A DNA stretch of 64,000 bases from Hymenobacter metallilatus (GTDB lineage: Bacteria > Bacteroidota > Bacteroidia > Cytophagales > Hymenobacteraceae). Positions 24,860 through 34,124 of this stretch are shown here, in pieces. The notes below the pieces were generated by a model. The model worked only from the letters and a program-made list of their open reading frames with translations. It did no database searches and was not told the DNA's origin. Numbering within the stretch: the first letter of the stretch is position 1; every line of letters begins with the position of its first letter. The stretch lies in assembly GCF_003944705.1 (NCBI RefSeq), contig NZ_RWIS01000001.1, forward strand, positions 620,001 to 684,000, given 5' to 3'. The position numbers and the translations under genes are program-made.

Positions 24860-26266
24860 TTACTTCTTGATTTCGCCCACCATGTCTTCGGGCTTGAGCC
24901 ACTCGTTGAACTGCTCTTCGGTGAGGTAGCCGAGCTGCAAGGCGGTTTCCTTGAGCGTGGAGCCGTTTTTGTGGGCCGTTTGGGCAATTTCGGCGGCTTT
25001 GTAGTAGCCGATGTGCGGATTGAGGGCCGTTACCAGCATCAGCGACGAATCGACGTGCTTCTTGATGTTGGCTTCCAGGGGCTCGATGCCCACGGCGCAC
25101 TTATCGTTGAACGACACGCACACGTCGCCGATAAGGCGGGCCGAGTGCAGGAAGTTGTAAATCATCACCGGCTTAAACACGTTCAGCTCGAAGTGGCCGT
25201 TCATGCCGCCGATGTTGATGGCTACGTCGTTGCCCATCACCTGAGCCGCCACCATCGTCATGGCTTCGCACTGGGTGGGGTTTACCTTGCCGGGCATGAT
25301 GCTGGAGCCGGGCTCGTTGTCGGGGATGTGCAGCTCGCCGATGCCGGCCCGCGGACCCGAGGCCAGCAGCCGGATGTCGTTGCCGATTTTCATCAGCGAA
25401 GCGGCTACCGTTTTCAGGGCGCCGTGGGATTCCACAATGGCGTCGTGGGCGGCCAGGGCCTCAAACTTGTTTTCGGCCGTGACGAAGGGCAGGCCCGTCA
25501 GGTCGGCAATGTGCTTGGCCACGTTTTCGGAGTAGCCAGCGGGCGTGTTGATGCCCGTACCCACGGCGGTGCCGCCCAGGGCCAGCTCGCTTAGGTGAGC
25601 TAGTGTGTTCTTGATGGCCCGCAGGCCGTGGTCAAGCTGCGACACGTAGCCCGAAAACTCCTGCCCCACCGTCAGCGGCGTGGCGTCCATCAGGTGGGTG
25701 CGGCCGATTTTGACGATGTGCATGAACTGCTCACTCTTGCTTTTCAGCGTGTCGCGCAGCTTCTCGATGCCGGGAATGGTGGTTTCCACCAGGATTTTGT
25801 AGGCCGCAATGTGCATGGCCGTCGGAAAGGTGTCGTTGCTGCTCTGCGACTTGTTCACGTCGTCGTTGGGGGCCAGCACCTTCTTCTCATCGGAGAGGCT
25901 GCCGCCCTGCAGCACGTGGCCGCGGTAGGCAACTACCTCATTCACATTCATGTTGCTCTGCGTGCCCGAGCCGGTCTGCCACACCACCAGCGGGAATTCC
26001 TTATCCAGCTTGCCTTCCAGGATTTCGTCGCAGACGCGGCCAATCAGCTCAGCTTTGTCGGCGGGCAGGATGCCGGCGTCGCGGTTGGTGAGGGCCGCGG
26101 CTTTCTTGAGGTAGGCGAAGGCGCGGATGATTTCCTTGGGCATCCGGTTGATGTCCTGGGCAATCTGGAAGTTGTCGATGCTGCGCTGGGTCTGGGCGCC
26201 GTAGTAAGCGTCGGCCGGCACCTGCACGGTGCCCATGGTATCTTTCTCGGTGCGGAACTGAGTCAT
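24860..26266 (-). CDS. fumC: Class II fumarate hydratase
   Basis: 468 residues. Reversible hydration of fumarate to malate in the TCA cycle. The fumarase/aspartase signature [11 protein letters not shown] (Ser in catalytic loop, about residues 318-328) and [12 protein letters not shown] and [10 protein letters not shown] are present. N-terminus [26 protein letters not shown] is typical for fumC. ATG 26266 is chosen over a 20-codon longer frame. Confidence 0.96.
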   Translation of the reverse strand: MTQFRTEKDTMGTVQVPADAYYGAQTQRSIDNFQIAQDINRMPKEIIRAFAYLKKAAALTNRDAGILPADKAELIGRVCDEILEGKLDKEFPLVVWQTGSGTQSNMNVNEVVAYRGHVLQGGSLSDEKKVLAPNDDVNKSQSSNDTFPTAMHIAAYKILVETTIPGIEKLRDTLKSKSEQFMHIVKIGRTHLMDATPLTVGQEFSGYVSQLDHGLRAIKNTLAHLSELALGGTAVGTGINTPAGYSENVAKHIADLTGLPFVTAENKFEALAAHDAIVESHGALKTVAASLMKIGNDIRLLASGPRAGIGELHIPDNEPGSSIMPGKVNPTQCEAMTMVAAQVMGNDVAINIGGMNGHFELNVFKPVMIYNFLHSARLIGDVCVSFNDKCAVGIEPLEANIKKHVDSSLMLVTALNPHIGYYKAAEIAQTAHKNGSTLKETALQLGYLTEEQFNEWLKPEDMVGEIKK

Positions 26267-26323
26267 GCTGGTATGTGGGGTGAGAAGGAAATGAGGTGAC
26301 AGATAACGGCTGGGGCCGTCGGG

Positions 26324-26331
26324 CAAAAGTA
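26324..26331 (-). promoter_or_regulatory. Candidate -7 box (TACTTTTG) for fumC
   Basis: Minus-strand TACTTTTG fits TAnnTTTG, 58 nt ahead of ATG 26266. The -33 element is not clear at standard spacing. Confidence 0.4.
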
Positions 26332-26459
26332 CACAACACGGCCCCCCGCCCTACCGCAACGCCAAAATTCTACCGTCTGCGGGCTCGGCTATCCAGCCCA
26401 GCCCTACGTACACCCAAACAGCCGGCCCCAGCCGGTATCATATCTTAGTTTCTCCTGTC

Positions 26460-26747
26460 ATGAAAAAGACCTTCGAAGACGAATCCGACGCCCTGTCCAC
26501 CTCGCCCGCCACGCCAACCGCTCACCAAAGCGCCGCCGTCACGCCGCCCAACCACGAAAACCAGGAATCCACCAGCACCCGCGTATCCGGCGCTTCGGCT
26601 ACTACCGGAACACCCGTACCCACCGCCGGTAACGGGGCCCCCGACTATAGCCAAGTGGAAATGAAGACCGAGCCCGAGCTGCCCACCCCCGACAAAGCCG
26701 GTGGCAGCGCCACCGAGCCCGAAAGCGGCGGCGGCTACAGCGGGTAG
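26460..26747 (+). CDS. Small hydrophilic low-complexity protein
   Basis: 95 residues rich in Thr, Ala, Pro, Glu and Gly, with no hydrophobic segment and probably disordered. A TATCTTAG element near 26441 could be its promoter. No family is recognised. The stop codon abuts the 58-bp palindrome at 26749. Confidence 0.55.
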   Translation: MKKTFEDESDALSTSPATPTAHQSAAVTPPNHENQESTSTRVSGASATTGTPVPTAGNGAPDYSQVEMKTEPELPTPDKAGGSATEPESGGGYSG

Positions 26748-26748
26748 A

Positions 26749-26974
26749 GGTGAAATTGTGAAGTGGTGAATTTGTGAAGGGTCATTGCGAGGCGCAGCCG
26801 AAGCAAGCCTTCCCTTTCACTGCTCAACGCCCTGAAAAGCAGAAAGCCCCTGACTCCTGGTTCTGGTGTCAGGGGCTTTTGCGTAGGGCATGGTTGAGAA
26901 CTGCGTGAAGGACAAATTGCTTCGGCTGCGCCTCGCAATGACCCTTCACAAATTCACCACTTCACAATTTCACC
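26749..26974. repeat. Perfect 58-bp inverted repeat enclosing a terminator
   Basis: Arms 26749-26806 and 26917-26974 are identical in inverse orientation over all 58 bases. Each has two modules: GTGAAATTGTGAAGTGG-type octamers and GTCATTGCGAGGCGCAGCC. The 110-nt centre holds a terminator hairpin. The repeat fills the space between two convergent genes. Confidence 0.95.
26843..26880. terminator. Terminator within the 58-bp palindrome
   Basis: AAAGCCCCTGAC pairs with GTCAGGGGCTTT, followed by T. It can serve both convergent genes. Confidence 0.85.
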
Positions 26975-26979
26975 ACTTG

Positions 26980-28386
26980 CTAGCGTTGCTCTATTTTGAA
27001 CGGGACGCTGACTACTACTTTGCGGGCTACGCGGCGGTTGTTCTGCACGGCCGGGAACCACGCCGGGCCCTCTTTCAGCAAACGTAACGCCTCCTCATCA
27101 CACTCCGGCGACACGGATTTCACCACTTTAAAGTCGCTAAGCTTACCATCGGTTCCTACCACGAACTGTACCCGCACGGTGCCTTCGCGGCGGTCCGTAA
27201 GGGCTTTTTCGGGGTAGTCGAGGCTATCAGCCAAGTATTGGCGCAGCTTGCCATAGCCGCCGGCCGGCGTGGCCGAAATGCTGGGTAGCATGGGCGGCGC
27301 CTCGCGGCGCACCACCACTACCTCACTCAGTTGCTGGCTGCTGGGCTCCAGGGCCAGGGCCAGCGTGGAATCGGAAGAGCGAAGGGCGCGGGTTTGGGTC
27401 TTGAAACCAACGGAGCCAACAGTAAGCTGCTCAGTAGCAGTTGGCACTTTTATGGAAAATACTCCTTCGAAGTTGGTAACAGTCCCGTTTTGCGTGCCCG
27501 GAACCAGCACCGTAGCCCCCGGCAGGGGTAGGCCCGCAGCATCTGTTACCCGGCCCTGAATGGTGCGGGTAGCCTCAGCAGAAGCGGCCGGAGCCGCCGC
27601 CGCCGAAACGCCGGCCACACGAGTCATCTTGGCTTTGGCCGCCGGTTCGGGGGCCGCTGCTTTCTTGCTTTCCACTATTTCCGCGGCCCTCGACATAGCC
27701 ACGGCCTCCGGCTCAGCCGGCGCCGCCGCATCTGCTACGGCATCGGGAGGAACGGTACCATTGCCAGCAGCCTGCAGGCCCGCCAGATCCGCTGGCTGCT
27801 CTGATGCTACTTCCGCATCGGCCACCATTACCGGACGGCGCGAGCGGGCCGCCAGCACCGGCGGCCGGCGCGGCGAGGCCGGGGGCAGCGGCACTACGGC
27901 CGCCATTTCGGGGGCAGTGGTAGCTGCGGCCGGCTCGGCCGGGCGGACGGTGGCAGCAGAGGCCGGCTGGGAGGTGGCAGTTTCCACCGCCGGCCGGACG
28001 GCCAGGTCAGGAGCGTTATTCAACCTGCTAATGGCCAGCCAGCCTACTACCCCCAACGAGAGCAGCAGCACGGCCGCCCCCGCCAACGGCCGCCACGCCC
28101 ATAAGGGAATTACGGCAGGCTCAGGAGCAGCTTCAGTGGCCAGCTCGGCTACGCGGGCGTGCAGGCGTTGGCGCAGGACCGTCATGCTGGCCTCGTGCGC
28201 GGTGGCAGGCTGCAGCTCCAGACCTTCGAGGATGTCGGCACACACGGCGCAATCCAAGGTGTGGGTTTCTACCTGGTGTTCCTCGGCGGGCGGCAGCTCT
28301 CCGGCCACGTACCGGCGCAGCAGCTCCACCGGCAAGTGGGCACCGGCCGGGGCAGAGGAGGCGGAGGTCAGATCAGGGCGAGGCAT
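26980..28386 (-). CDS. Anti-sigma/CarboxypepD/TonB fusion protein
   Basis: 468 residues with three parts. The N-terminus has a zinc-binding anti-sigma motif HTLDCAVCAD (His-x3-Cys-x2-Cys, about residues 42-49) and a membrane helix (about 98-118). A long Ala/Pro/Glu-rich periplasmic linker follows. The C-terminus has a carboxypeptidase-regulatory-like domain (IQGRVTDAAGLPLPGATVLV) and a TonB-type domain (GTVRVQFVVGTDGKLSDFKV). It starts 14 bp inside the upstream sigma gene, so it is very likely that factor's anti-sigma. The TonB part may sense or transduce at the outer membrane. Confidence 0.85.
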   Translation of the reverse strand: MPRPDLTSASSAPAGAHLPVELLRRYVAGELPPAEEHQVETHTLDCAVCADILEGLELQPATAHEASMTVLRQRLHARVAELATEAAPEPAVIPLWAWRPLAGAAVLLLSLGVVGWLAISRLNNAPDLAVRPAVETATSQPASAATVRPAEPAAATTAPEMAAVVPLPPASPRRPPVLAARSRRPVMVADAEVASEQPADLAGLQAAGNGTVPPDAVADAAAPAEPEAVAMSRAAEIVESKKAAAPEPAAKAKMTRVAGVSAAAAPAASAEATRTIQGRVTDAAGLPLPGATVLVPGTQNGTVTNFEGVFSIKVPTATEQLTVGSVGFKTQTRALRSSDSTLALALEPSSQQLSEVVVVRREAPPMLPSISATPAGGYGKLRQYLADSLDYPEKALTDRREGTVRVQFVVGTDGKLSDFKVVKSVSPECDEEALRLLKEGPAWFPAVQNNRRVARKVVVSVPFKIEQR

Positions 28387-28990
28387 CGGAGGCGGAGGCT
28401 TGCAGCAGGCGGCGCAGGTTGCGCTTGCCGTTTTGGAGGTAACTTTTTACGGCGTTTAAATCGAAACCCGTGAGGGCAGCTACTTCGCGGTAGCTTTTCT
28501 TTTCTAAGAAAAACAGCTCCAGACACTGGCGCTGACCGGGAGGCAATTCGGCGAGGGTAACTTCCAGCTGCTGCAAATGCAGCTCGTGCTGCTCGGCTTC
28601 GGCGGGGTCGTCGGCCGTTAGATGCCGGGCGGCTACCGATTCCATACCGGCCTCGTCGGAAAAATGCACCACCGTCGGCCCGGCCCGCTGCCGGGCCCGA
28701 AGCACCATCAGGCAATGGTTGCGGGCGGTGGCGTGCAGCCAGGGCGGAAAGTTTTCCACCGTGTGCTGCCGCAGTTTAGTCACCAGCTGCTCAAACAGCT
28801 GCATCACGGCGTCCTGGGCGTCTTCCTCGTCGCGGAGGTAGCGCCTTGTAATGGCCAGCACGCCGCTCATGTGCCGCTCATAGAGCACACCCAGGTCGGC
28901 CACCTCGCCCTGGGCGTGGTAGCGGCGCAGCAGGTCCTCGTCGGACAGCTCGGCGGCGGGCGTGGGGCGGGTGGAGCGGCGGAAAAACAT
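28373..28990 (-). CDS. ECF RNA polymerase sigma factor
   Basis: 205 residues. Region 2 (ITRRYLRDEEDAQDAVMQLFEQL, about residues 48-70) and region 4 (LPPGQRQCLELFFLEKKSYREVAALTGFDLNAVKSYLQNGKR) are present, with a longer than usual linker. It overlaps its probable anti-sigma gene by 14 bp and lies head-to-head with the vWA gene, a plausible target. Confidence 0.92.
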   Translation of the reverse strand: MFFRRSTRPTPAAELSDEDLLRRYHAQGEVADLGVLYERHMSGVLAITRRYLRDEEDAQDAVMQLFEQLVTKLRQHTVENFPPWLHATARNHCLMVLRARQRAGPTVVHFSDEAGMESVAARHLTADDPAEAEQHELHLQQLEVTLAELPPGQRQCLELFFLEKKSYREVAALTGFDLNAVKSYLQNGKRNLRRLLQASASDASP

Positions 28991-29200
28991 GCGTGATGCA
29001 AGCTACGGGATTTGCGGGTTCGTTCGGTTGTTGCTAGTGGGCAGACGATTTTAGCCCGCAGAGGGCGCAGTGTTTGCGCAGAAGGCGCGGAGCTGTTCTG
29101 GAAATATTTTTTGTGGGGGCGTGTGGAATCTGGAAGCGGGCCGCATCTGAGAAGCAGAACCTGGCCGGATCTGCTTTTCTCACCGCTATTCTTTCTGCTG

Positions 29201-31177
29201 ATGAAACCTCTTCTGTATTGTGCGCTGGCGGCTGGACTGCTGGCTTCGGCCGCTCAGGGCCACCAAGCCAACGCTTTGTATCGGGTAGCCAGTCCAGCCT
29301 CGAAACAAGGCACCGTATCGGGCCGGGTGACCGACAAAAGCACCGGCCAGGGCCTACCGGGCGTGACGGTGCTGGTGAAGGGAACCACTACGGGCACCAG
29401 CACCGGCCCCGATGGCACCTATACCCTCACGCTGCCAACTGAGACCACCACGCTGGTGTTTTCCACCATCGGCTTCGTCACCCGCGAAGTAAAGCTCACC
29501 GGCCAGACCACAGTTAACGTGGCTCTGGTTACTGATCAGAAAAAGCTCAGCGAAGTAGTAGTAACCCAAGGCAAAGCCAAGACCCGGCGCACGCCAGTTC
29601 GGGTGCGCACCCGGGTAGCCTCGGATGCCGACCTGGCAGGCCTCGAACCCAGCAGCAGCATGGGCAGCGCCCCGGTGCAGGGCCGGGTGGCTGGCGTAGC
29701 CGTTAGTCCCGGCGCAGGGTACCTGTATCCGCAGCCGGTGCCCGCCAACACCGAAACCTACGCCCACCTACCGGAAAACGGCTTCCAGCGGGTCATCAAG
29801 GAGCCACTGAGTACGTTTAGCATTGATGTGGATGCGGCCAGCTACAGCAACGTGCGCCGCTTCCTGCAGCAGGGCCAGCTGCCCCCGGCCGATGCCGTGC
29901 GGGTGGAGGAAATGCTCAACTACTTCCAGTACGACTACCCCCAGCCCGCCGCCTCGGCCCCCGAGCCCTTCCGCATTATCACTGAGCAGGCGCAGTGCCC
30001 CTGGAACCCTGAGCACCAGCTGGTGCAGGTGGCGCTGCAGGCCCGCCAGGTAGCCACCGAGAAGCTGCCGCCCGCCAACCTGGTGTTTCTGGTAGATGTG
30101 TCGGGCTCCATGCAGGGCGAGGACCGACTGGGACTGGTGCAACAGAGCCTGCGCCTGCTCACCAAGCAGCTGCGGCCCCAGGACCGGGTGGCGCTGGTGG
30201 TGTACGCCGGGGCGGCCGGCACGGTGCTGCCGCCCACGGCTGGCTCGGAGCGGGCCACCATTCTGCAGGCCATTGATAACCTGGCGGCGGGCGGCTCCAC
30301 GGCCGGGGGCGCGGGCCTGCGCCTGGCCTACCAAGTAGCCCGCCAGCACTTCAACAAGGAAGGCAACAACCGCGTGCTACTCTGCACCGACGGCGACTTC
30401 AACGTGGGCGAGCAGAGCGACGACGCCATGGAGCACCTCATTGAGCAGGAGCGGGAAAGCGGGGTGTTCCTGACGGTGCTGGGTGTGGGCCAGGGCAACT
30501 ACCAGGACAAGAAAATGGAGCTGCTGGCCGACAAAGGCAACGGCAACTACGCCTACCTGGACAACCTCGACGAGGCCCGGCGGGTGCTGGTGCAGCAGTT
30601 TGGCGGCACCCTGTTTACCCTGGCTAAGGATGTTAAGCTGCAGGTGGAGTTCAACCCCCAGCGGGTGCGCGAGTACCGCCTGGTGGGCTACGAGAACCGC
30701 GTGCTGGCCGCCGAGGACTTCAACAACGACCGGAAGGATGCCGGCGAACTGGGGGCGGGCCACACCGTCACGGCTCTCTACGAAGTGGTGCCCGTGGGCG
30801 CCCCCGGCGTGGTAGATGCCCTCAAATACCAGCCCGCCAAACCTGCTGCGGCAGCTCCTGAAGCGGCGGAGCTGCTCACGGTGAAACTGCGCTATAAGGA
30901 GCCTCAGGGCCTGAAGAGCCGTCTGCTGGCGGTGCCGTTGGCTGGCGAGGCCCGACCCATTGCCGGGGCCAGTGAAAACCTGCGCTTTGCGGCAGCGGTG
31001 GCGCAGTTTGGCATGTTGCTCCGCCAGAGCGACTACCGCGGCAGTGCCACCTACGAAACCACCATCCGCCTGGCCGAAGGGGCCCGCCGCTTCGACCCCG
31101 ACGGCTACCGCGCGGAGCTGGTGCGGCTGGTTAAGCTGGCAGAAGGCCTACGACCCGAAGCATACGGAGCCCGGTAG
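29201..31177 (+). CDS. von Willebrand factor A protein with YfbK-type C-terminus
   Basis: 658 residues. Signal peptide (residues 1-20), a CarboxypepD-like domain (VSGRVTDKSTGQGLPGVTVLV, about 39-59), a linker, then a vWA domain with MIDAS motif FLVDVSGSMQGE (about 297-308) and a C-terminal region like YfbK (LKYQPAKP...ELLTVKLRYKEP). Exported, possibly a metal-dependent adhesion or assembly factor. ATG 29201 begins the signal peptide; the earlier frame lies in non-coding sequence. It is divergent from the sigma factor gene. Confidence 0.88.
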   Translation: MKPLLYCALAAGLLASAAQGHQANALYRVASPASKQGTVSGRVTDKSTGQGLPGVTVLVKGTTTGTSTGPDGTYTLTLPTETTTLVFSTIGFVTREVKLTGQTTVNVALVTDQKKLSEVVVTQGKAKTRRTPVRVRTRVASDADLAGLEPSSSMGSAPVQGRVAGVAVSPGAGYLYPQPVPANTETYAHLPENGFQRVIKEPLSTFSIDVDAASYSNVRRFLQQGQLPPADAVRVEEMLNYFQYDYPQPAASAPEPFRIITEQAQCPWNPEHQLVQVALQARQVATEKLPPANLVFLVDVSGSMQGEDRLGLVQQSLRLLTKQLRPQDRVALVVYAGAAGTVLPPTAGSERATILQAIDNLAAGGSTAGGAGLRLAYQVARQHFNKEGNNRVLLCTDGDFNVGEQSDDAMEHLIEQERESGVFLTVLGVGQGNYQDKKMELLADKGNGNYAYLDNLDEARRVLVQQFGGTLFTLAKDVKLQVEFNPQRVREYRLVGYENRVLAAEDFNNDRKDAGELGAGHTVTALYEVVPVGAPGVVDALKYQPAKPAAAAPEAAELLTVKLRYKEPQGLKSRLLAVPLAGEARPIAGASENLRFAAAVAQFGMLLRQSDYRGSATYETTIRLAEGARRFDPDGYRAELVRLVKLAEGLRPEAYGAR

Positions 31178-31578
31178 GCCCTACTGCTTTCAAACAACAG
31201 ATTTTCAACCCCATGCAACTATTCACCCATGCACAAGGCTCCTGATTTCGCCGGGCCTGCACACTAGCCACTCGTTTAAGTCGTTTCGCCCCCAATAGCA
31301 TTTCCCGAAGGCGGTCCACCTTCACTCACTACGCGGCAGGCGGAGCAGGTTGCAGACTCTTCCGCCAGCCCATGCCGCCGGACCGCCTTCGGCTATTATT
31401 TCAATTTCCGTGTTGTATTCCGCTCCCCCCCACTATCCTACTGTGAAACGCAACGGCCCCGCTGGTTAGCAGCGGGGCCGTTTATTGTTGCTGGGGTAAG
31501 ACAGGAGAGAGAAAGAACGTCATGCTTCAACTCCGTTGCACTTCGCTCATCATGACGTTCTGAACCAGTTATCCCACG
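31178..31578. other. Gene-free stretch with hairpins
   Basis: 401 bp without a gene. It holds 13-bp arms CCGAAGGCGGTCC (31305-31317) and inverse (31380-31392), a terminator near 31449-31485 (AACGGCCCCGCTG stem) and AACGTCATG/CATGACGTT ends of a short repeat (31512-31562). Confidence 0.7.
31449..31485. terminator. Terminator between vWA and porin-like genes
   Basis: AACGGCCCCGCTG pairs with CAGCGGGGCCGTT around GTTAG. The T-tract on the plus side is short (TTTATT). Confidence 0.65.
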
Positions 31579-32355
31579 TTAAAACGAGTAGTTCACGGAG
31601 GCCTTAATGACGCGGTTGTAGGCGTCGAAGTTGTTGTTTTTGTCCAGCGACGAGAGGCCATAATCGTAGCCGGCGCTCAGGCCCAGGCCGTTCCGGAACT
31701 GGTAGCCCAGGCCGCCCACCACGCCGAAATCCACCTGCCGGAACTGGTTTTTAATATCGAAATCGGTGTTGATGGCGTTGAAACCCAACGCACCGGCCTG
31801 TACCCGGGCTTTGCCCGACAGTAATACCGAGGCCTGCGGACCGGCGTACAGGTACAGCCCATCGGTGAGGTAGGCCTTGGCCAGCAGCGGAATATCAAGG
31901 TAGGCCAGGCGGCCGGTGGCGGTTACTTTGGCATTCAGGAAATCAAATTGCTCCAGCGGAATCCGGCCGGTCAGGATGGTACCTTTCTCGGAGTAGCCCA
32001 CGCCGGGCTCAATGGCGAAGCGGGGCCCCAGCGGCAGCGTGGCGTAGAGACCCGCGTAGAAACCCGGCTTCATCTGCTTGGTTACGGCCCCATTGGTGTA
32101 CTCCGCCAAGTCCATTACGGAGCTTACGGCGTCGCCCGAAAAGTCGGACACGTTCACGCCGGCCCGCACACCAAACTTCACGCCCTCAGTGGCCGAGGAG
32201 GAGTAAGATGGAGTAGCGCGCACCGAGCGGGCCTGGGCCGGGCCCGTGTACTTGGGTACGCGGTGCGTTACCACCTGGGCATTAGCAGCCGTTGAGAAAA
32301 CCGAAAACAAAAGAGTAGCCGCGGCCAGGCGGCCGAAAAGTCGCTTCGTATTCAT
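31579..32355 (-). CDS. Outer membrane beta-barrel protein (PorT-like)
   Basis: 258 residues. Signal peptide ends ANAQ (about residue 26); then alternating strands such as VKFGVRAGVNVSDF, GFYAGLYATLPLG, AIEPGVGYSEKG and LYLYAGPQASVLLSGK, ending in Phe (NYSF), as expected for an outer membrane barrel. Probable outer membrane insertion by BAM; ligand unknown. Confidence 0.83.
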   Translation of the reverse strand: MNTKRLFGRLAAATLLFSVFSTAANAQVVTHRVPKYTGPAQARSVRATPSYSSSATEGVKFGVRAGVNVSDFSGDAVSSVMDLAEYTNGAVTKQMKPGFYAGLYATLPLGPRFAIEPGVGYSEKGTILTGRIPLEQFDFLNAKVTATGRLAYLDIPLLAKAYLTDGLYLYAGPQASVLLSGKARVQAGALGFNAINTDFDIKNQFRQVDFGVVGGLGYQFRNGLGLSAGYDYGLSSLDKNNNFDAYNRVIKASVNYSF

Positions 32356-32504
32356 GGCAGGAAAGGTGTTGGAAGGAAATGCCGGCCGCCGCGTTTGCGC
32401 AGGACAGGCAGCCAGATGACAGACCAGTATTTCAAAACCGTGCCAACTTTTGCGCTACCGCGCCGGGGGCCTTGCCAAGCCGCCTTTCAACCCTGCTATG
32501 GTCC

Positions 32505-33701
32505 TTATTTGGATTCGGCCAACCCCTTCTCAATAAGCTGCAGGGCAGGATTATCCGGCTTCATTACGGTGGCCAGCTGCTTTTTAGCTTCCAGAAAGTG
32601 CGGGCGGGCCTGCTGGGGCCGCTTAAGCTGCATATTCAGGATGGCCACGTAGAAATGCAGCAGGCCCCGGGGCACGGCCTCTTTGGGCACGGTAGGTAGC
32701 CGGCTGCTGAAAAACGCCTCCGCCTCGGCCCACTGGTTGTGGCTTTGGTAGATGTCCATGATGTCGCTGAACATCTGGTCATCGGCCGGATTGAGCTGGT
32801 ACAACCGGGTGGCCCAGGCGGTAGCCTCGGGCGAATGGGCCGCTACGGCCAGCCCCAGCAACCCGCGCAACGAGGGGTAATCCTCAGGGTTCAGGGCCAG
32901 ACTTTGCTGATAGGCCGCCTTGGCTTCGGTGGGTTTCTGCTGCTGCTCATACAGCATGCCTAGCATACGGGCCGCATCGGCGCGGCGGCGGGGTTCGGCG
33001 GCGTACAAGTCGTAAGCGGCCTTGGCGTGCGGTATGCCCTCGGCCGGTTTTTTCTGCAGCCACAGCGCGTAGGAGAGGTTGTAGTGCGAGTTTGGATAGT
33101 CTGCTTTCAGGGCCACCGACTTTTCGAAGGCCACCGTGGCAGGCACTACCTGGTCGCGCAGCAGCTGCACGTAGCCCACCCCGAAGTAGGAGGTATAGTC
33201 GCCGATGTTGTGGGCGTGGGCCGCGTTGTAATAGCGCAGCACCAGGTCCTGCTTCAACTCCTCGGGCTTGTCCTTCTCCCCGCATCCGCACGACAGCACT
33301 GCGTACCAATAGTCACCGAGGCCTTTGCTGAGGGCGTAGTTGGTGGGGAACTTCCGCTGCAGGCGGCCCAGCTCCAGCGGCAGGTTCAGCAGGTGCATGG
33401 CGTAGCTGCCCTCCTTGCCGCGCAGCTGTTCTACCGTTTCACCCGGGGCCAGGTCACGCAGGCCGAAGCCTTGGTGCCCCATGCTGATGAGGTAGTAGTC
33501 CAGCACCAGCTTTTCCTTGGCCAGCAGCAGTTCCGGCTGCTGGTTTTTGGGGTCGGCCTTGTCCAGCACATCAAATGCCGATTCGTATTTCTGCTCCTTA
33601 ACGAGCTGGGCAGCGCGGGTAAGCGTGGTGGCTGTGGAAGCTTGGGCAACGGCCGTGTGGCTAGCCAGGCCCAGGGCCAGCGGCAACAGATAAAGACGCA
33701 T
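32505..33701 (-). CDS. Tetratricopeptide repeat protein (exported)
   Basis: 398 residues from ATG 33701. Signal peptide (about 1-20) then TPR helices, notably PATVAFEKSVALKADYPNSHYNL and PTEAKAAYQQSLALNPEDYP. Contains a cysteine motif LSCGCGEKDK (about residue 135) shared in position with the paralogue at 38942-39727. Probably periplasmic, role unknown. It lies opposite the aromatic operon. Confidence 0.8.
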   Translation of the reverse strand: MRLYLLPLALGLASHTAVAQASTATTLTRAAQLVKEQKYESAFDVLDKADPKNQQPELLLAKEKLVLDYYLISMGHQGFGLRDLAPGETVEQLRGKEGSYAMHLLNLPLELGRLQRKFPTNYALSKGLGDYWYAVLSCGCGEKDKPEELKQDLVLRYYNAAHAHNIGDYTSYFGVGYVQLLRDQVVPATVAFEKSVALKADYPNSHYNLSYALWLQKKPAEGIPHAKAAYDLYAAEPRRRADAARMLGMLYEQQQKPTEAKAAYQQSLALNPEDYPSLRGLLGLAVAAHSPEATAWATRLYQLNPADDQMFSDIMDIYQSHNQWAEAEAFFSSRLPTVPKEAVPRGLLHFYVAILNMQLKRPQQARPHFLEAKKQLATVMKPDNPALQLIEKGLAESK

Positions 33702-33795
33702 CAATCAAAGAGTTATCAGCTATACCAGTGTGGGTAGTAAAACGGGAGTCCCGCCCCGGAAAGATGCCGTTTTTCCGCCTGAATTTCCGTACAAA

Positions 33796-33815
33796 CGAAC
33801 AGTTGTTCGGGGTTT
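33796..33815 (+). terminator. Weak hairpin ahead of the aromatic leader
   Basis: CGAAC/GTTCG 5-bp stem followed by GGGTTTTT. It is short and of doubtful activity. It may mark the end of an earlier transcript or the start region of the leader RNA. Confidence 0.3.
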
Positions 33816-33885
33816 TTCTGCAGATTTTATTTGGAATTACCGGCAGCCGGCCCCACCTTGCCCCTAGTTAACCCCCCTGACGCTC

Positions 33886-33945
33886 ATGGCTCAGCCCACG
33901 GCCCGCTACTTTTTTAGCTATACTTTCTACTACGCCACCGCGTAG
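33886..33945 (+). CDS. Leader peptide 1 (Phe/Tyr-rich)
   Basis: 19 codons: MAQPTARYFFSYTFYYATA. Seven of 19 residues are Phe or Tyr (33907-33933), the pattern of an attenuator leader peptide for aromatic amino acids. No Shine-Dalgarno is evident, as usual in Bacteroidota. A second leader and the pheA operon follow. Expression as a peptide is predicted, not shown. Confidence 0.82.
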   Translation: MAQPTARYFFSYTFYYATA

Positions 33946-34020
33946 TCGAGCGGCCTCCCTGTAGCCTTCCTAACCCGAACTCTTCAGCGCCCCTCGACCA
34001 GCTCGGGAGGCGCTTTTTTT
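33946..34020 (+). promoter_or_regulatory. Attenuator 1: antiterminator and terminator
   Basis: The terminator uses AGCGCCCC (from 33986) with GGGAGGCGCT (34005-34014) and a run of seven T (34014-34020). The segment 33946-33954, right after the leader stop, can pair with 33989-33997 (8 of 9 positions), which would free the terminator. A ribosome stalled at the Phe/Tyr codons leaves this segment free, while one reaching the stop covers it: the logic of ribosome-mediated attenuation. Confidence 0.72.
33986..34020 (+). terminator. Terminator of attenuator 1
   Basis: GC-rich hairpin (33986-34014) followed by T7. See attenuator 1. Confidence 0.88.
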
Positions 34021-34040
34021 ACGCTCATTTTTTCTACCCT

Positions 34041-34124
34041 ATGGCACCACAGGCATTCTGGTATTACGGCTTTAGCTACGGCTTCTTTTACCGGAAGCCA
34101 CCGGGGCCCCCTTGCCAGTTGTGA
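34041..34124 (+). CDS. Leader peptide 2 (Phe/Tyr-rich)
   Basis: 27 codons: MAPQAFWYYGFSYGFFYRKP then seven more residues to a TGA stop. Four Phe, four Tyr and one Trp lie between 34056 and 34091. It starts 20 bp after terminator 1. Together with leader 1 it forms a tandem arrangement. Confidence 0.82.
   Translation: MAPQAFWYYGFSYGFFYRKPPGPPCQL

Noticed and set aside
26749..26974. Possible insertion sequence with terminal inverted repeats
   Set aside because: The enclosed 110 bp has no open frame and no target duplication was seen; it could at most be a non-autonomous element.
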